Source: Mucilaginibacter xinganensis
GTDB taxonomy: Bacteria > Bacteroidota > Bacteroidia > Sphingobacteriales > Sphingobacteriaceae
Direction of reading: 5' to 3'
NCBI GenBank assembly: GCA_026225055.1
Contig: JAMFSA010000095.1
Span: 62,001 to 126,000 of the forward strand
DNA length: 64,000 nt
The translations under genes and the position numbers were made by a program. This document shows positions 61,293 through 64,000 of the stretch, piece by piece. The notes under the pieces are model-generated. The model did no database searches. It was not told the DNA's origin and saw only the letters and a program-made list of their open reading frames with translations. The stretch's first letter is position 1, and the number at the start of each line of letters is the position of its first letter.

Positions 61293-63929
61293 TCAGTACA
61301 ATATCGTTACCGGGCCGCTAAATGTTTGCGAATTGTTTTTTGCATTAATAAGGTAATAATAGGTTCCGGCAGGTAATTTCTGATTATGGTAAGTCCCATC
61401 CCATGCCACTGCATAACCTTTGTTATGGTAAACCATTGTTCCATACCTGTTAAATATGCTTACTGACGCAGTAGCATCCAGTCCCTGTATATTCCAAACA
61501 TCATTAATGCCGTCACCGTTAGGGGTAAAAGTATTAGGCATAAATACTTCAGCACATTGCTCGGTTATGTGTATTTGCCGGGTAGCCTGGCATCCGTTCA
61601 CATCCGTTACGGTTAAGGTTACGGTTTGTGGGGAAGTGACATTAAAAGTATGATTGCCGGGAATATTGTTCCAGGCGTATTGAGAAAAACCCTCAGGAGC
61701 GGTAAGCGTTACCGTTACATGCTGATAGGGGCAGATGGTCGCGTCACTGACATTTAACTGCGGATTGTTTACAAAAGTAACCTTAGTGTTTGCATTTGCG
61801 GTGCAGCCGCTTGTTGTGGTAAGGGCAACCGTATAAGTGCCCGATTCTGATACATTGATATAGTCGGAAGTTTCACCCGTCGACCATTTAATTGTGCCGT
61901 CTGAATGAATCGCTTTCAGGGTAACCGTTTGCCCTTCGCACAAAGTAGTATTAATTTGCTGTTGTATAGTTAGCGTTGGCTGCGCGTTAAAGGAAATAGG
62001 TACAATTGCAGAGGTTTGTGCGCATATGCTGCCATCTGTAGCCGCGGTATTGCTTGTTACAACTGCGGTGTAATTACCTGCAATATTGGTTGTTATCGCT
62101 GTTTTGTCTGTATCATCCGATAATAAAACATTATCTCTATACCAATTAACGGTAAAAAGGGTACTTGGGGCAATGCTCAAACTTAGCGTGGCATTATCGC
62201 CATTGCAATAAGCTGGTTTATCGGTTGTTATTACCGGCTGTGGTATCTGTATAAAATTAACCTGTACTTCTTTTGATGGCACCCAACTGTTAGTACAAGC
62301 GCTTACCTCAATATGGTAACTGCCCGATTGTGTAGCTGTAAATTTTGATGTCGTATCCCCGTTAAGTGTGCCATTGGTGTACCATCTGTAATGATAGGCC
62401 GGGCTATAAGTAACATTCAGGGTGGTAGATGCACTGCCACAGTATTTAAGTGTATCCGGGTAATTGAATGTAAAAACGGGGGCTGATACAAAATTTACTT
62501 TTAAATGGTTGGTTTCAAGATGAATATTTTCACAAGCACCGTACATTACGGCATTGTAGTCACCAGGGAGCGTAATTGCCAAAGTATCCTTACTGGCACC
62601 CGGGAGTTCCACACCATCTTTATACCAAATTACCGCGTTATTTAATCTGTTATTAACCCAGGCCGAAACCGGATTGCCGCTGCAAACCTGTAATTGCGAA
62701 GTTGTATCGGGTTGATTAACAAACTTAACTGCATTATTTAATTGCTGGCTATTTATGAAAGCAGCATAATCAGGTTTTATTAAATATAAGCCATCGTTAG
62801 CGCCAATCCAAACACCGTCTTCGCAAATAGGCTTACTATTAAGCACATGGTTTACACAGATATCGTTAATCGGGTCATTACCCAATTCGTCATAATGAAA
62901 CATACGTGTTAGCGGAAGATAACCGTAGTTTTCCGTATAAATTGAGCTGCTGAAATACAGGCCCTGATCAGTTCCAACCAGAAGGTTTTGTTTTGAAACG
63001 AATCCATTGTTATAATAACCTTGAAATGCCATAAGCCCATAAATATCGGCGATCTTATTAACCTTAATGCCATCAAGATAATGAAATGGACTTTCAAAAA
63101 CAGACCAATAACTATCATCACCATAGTTTTCAAATAATCCGCGATTTGTACCCCAAAAGTGATTTACAGAAATCTCGTTATAACTATTGCTATAAATGCC
63201 GGTTGCCGTATTGATCGGACTGCCAAAAAATTTGCTTTCTTCCCAAAGGAATTCAACATAGGTTGTGACATTGGTTATGTCTATAACTGGCTGATATTTA
63301 ATGGTGTCCGTCGTGTTGGAATAACCTGTAGTGGAGGATGTACTATCCTTAAAAACTTGCGTACGGTAAGTGGCCTCATAAACCTTACTATCGCCATAAA
63401 AATTGCCGGTGGGATCGTTATCAGTCTTTGTTTTTTCAGTTTTTACATCATACCAGATAAAGCCATTTTTACTGGCGATCATTAATGAAGTCCCGCTTAA
63501 ACCAAGATAACTTTGTGGTTCTGTGCTCATTCCGATAGAATTTACAATACCCGGAACTCCGTCTGCCGAGCCAATATCTTTAATAATACCCTTTTTATAT
63601 TCAATAACACTAGCAGAATTTGTTGCCACAAATACGGTATCCTGACTACGGCCGGCTATGTCAATAAACTGGAGATTATTATAAGCTGCAAATGCCGAGC
63701 TATAATCATCAATTGCCTGTGTTTGGCTATTGACACGGTAAACATGATTGTTGGCGGTAAGTACCCATAAGTAGATATCATTAAAATCACATTTAACTTT
63801 AAGTACTTTTTGGCCGGTGAGTAAATGTGAATTTAAATGAAACTCTACATCCTGCTGTTGCCCGCGGGCGTTATTGCAAAAAAAGGATAAGGTGATCAAT
63901 ATTGTCAGTAAGACAGCCTGCTTAATCAT
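61293..63929 (-). CDS. T9SS type B-sorted surface protein with Ig-like repeats
   Basis: This secreted adhesin-like protein has 878 residues and a signal peptide (about 1-23, NNARG). The first 390 residues look like a two-component-regulator or WD-type propeller (repeated short blades such as IWIGANDGLYLIKPDYAAF). Several Ig-like/PKD-type repeats follow (about 410-790), each with a Cys pair and a conserved YR/WY-x3-G turn. The C-terminal 85 residues are the gliding-motility-associated type B sorting domain: MPNTFTPNGDGINDVWNI ... ISIFNRYGTMVYH-like core, WDGTYHNQKLPAGTYYYLI. It is exported by the type IX secretion system and attached to the cell surface. Confidence 0.9.
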   Translation of the reverse strand: MIKQAVLLTILITLSFFCNNARGQQQDVEFHLNSHLLTGQKVLKVKCDFNDIYLWVLTANNHVYRVNSQTQAIDDYSSAFAAYNNLQFIDIAGRSQDTVFVATNSASVIEYKKGIIKDIGSADGVPGIVNSIGMSTEPQSYLGLSGTSLMIASKNGFIWYDVKTEKTKTDNDPTGNFYGDSKVYEATYRTQVFKDSTSSTTGYSNTTDTIKYQPVIDITNVTTYVEFLWEESKFFGSPINTATGIYSNSYNEISVNHFWGTNRGLFENYGDDSYWSVFESPFHYLDGIKVNKIADIYGLMAFQGYYNNGFVSKQNLLVGTDQGLYFSSSIYTENYGYLPLTRMFHYDELGNDPINDICVNHVLNSKPICEDGVWIGANDGLYLIKPDYAAFINSQQLNNAVKFVNQPDTTSQLQVCSGNPVSAWVNNRLNNAVIWYKDGVELPGASKDTLAITLPGDYNAVMYGACENIHLETNHLKVNFVSAPVFTFNYPDTLKYCGSASTTLNVTYSPAYHYRWYTNGTLNGDTTSKFTATQSGSYHIEVSACTNSWVPSKEVQVNFIQIPQPVITTDKPAYCNGDNATLSLSIAPSTLFTVNWYRDNVLLSDDTDKTAITTNIAGNYTAVVTSNTAATDGSICAQTSAIVPISFNAQPTLTIQQQINTTLCEGQTVTLKAIHSDGTIKWSTGETSDYINVSESGTYTVALTTTSGCTANANTKVTFVNNPQLNVSDATICPYQHVTVTLTAPEGFSQYAWNNIPGNHTFNVTSPQTVTLTVTDVNGCQATRQIHITEQCAEVFMPNTFTPNGDGINDVWNIQGLDATASVSIFNRYGTMVYHNKGYAVAWDGTYHNQKLPAGTYYYLINAKNNSQTFSGPVTILY

Positions 63930-63946
63930 GTCAAATTTTAGGTGTG

Positions 63947-63954
63947 CAAATATA
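63947..63954 (-). promoter_or_regulatory. -7 box of the T9SS surface protein gene
   Basis: Read on the minus strand, TATATTTG matches TAnnTTTG exactly and lies 17 bp before the ATG at 63929. No TTG is present at the ideal -33 spacing. Confidence 0.5.
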
Positions 63955-64000
63955 ATTAAAAACCATTGCGATAAATGGATAGTTTACTGTTGCGACACAT

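Overview
The window looks like a chromosomal segment of a Bacteroidota bacterium, most likely family Sphingobacteriaceae (Mucilaginibacter/Pedobacter-like). The evidence is a complete ECF sigma / FecR / STN-SusC / SusD / IPT polysaccharide-uptake block, a type IX secretion type-B sorting domain, a LytTR/LytS pair, small Bacteroidota-only families (HYC_CC_PP, DUF3347), Bacteroidota-like -7 boxes (TAnnTTTG) and almost no Shine-Dalgarno sequences. Genus is an inference from family content. I see no rRNA, tRNA, CRISPR array or IS transposase.

Layout. 0.1-4.1 kb: xylose isomerase and xylulokinase, divergent from a LacI-type regulator, with a perfect 20-bp operator between them. 4.2-12.9 kb: a seven-gene MacAB/TolC-like efflux operon (adaptor, TolC, ATPase, two FtsX permeases) ending in an NtrC-type regulator and its kinase; a sigma-54-like promoter and a large inverted repeat lie in front of it. 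12.9-14.4 kb: an endolysin-like amidase coupled to a holin-like membrane protein. 14.9-25.1 kb: a sigma/anti-sigma-controlled SusCD glycan-uptake locus with a glycan-binding lipoprotein and a clan GH-A type glycosidase. 25.2-31.4 kb: formyl-THF deformylase, an RMD1-family protein and a large hybrid sensor kinase.

31.4-41.2 kb (minus strand): a tightly packed run of an alpha/beta hydrolase with a Cys at the nucleophile position, an acetoacetate-decarboxylase-like protein, a 4-TM protein, a patatin, an Fe-S-motif GMC oxidoreductase and a metallophosphoesterase, followed after 74 bp by an SxtJ / DUF5989 / carbamoyltransferase module. I cannot assign the six-gene part to a described pathway. An intergenic BIME/MITE-like doublet follows at 41.5-41.7 kb. 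41.7-42.6 kb: an exported hydroxypyruvate-isomerase-like protein.

42.8-52.9 kb: a heavy-metal (copper/silver type) resistance island: permease, an AraC regulator with a CxxC sensor domain, DUF3347, HYC_CC_PP, a small metal-binding protein, a CusA-type pump, TolC and two CusB-like adaptors. Both the permease and CusA are split into two frames with identical ATGA overlaps, and a nearby membrane protein (53.4 kb) also looks frameshifted. 53.7-64 kb: aspartate kinase, a LytTR/LytS system divergent from an outer-membrane beta-barrel with a Gly/Pro-rich tail, an ECF sigma factor without an adjacent FecR, and a T9SS-secreted Ig-like surface protein.
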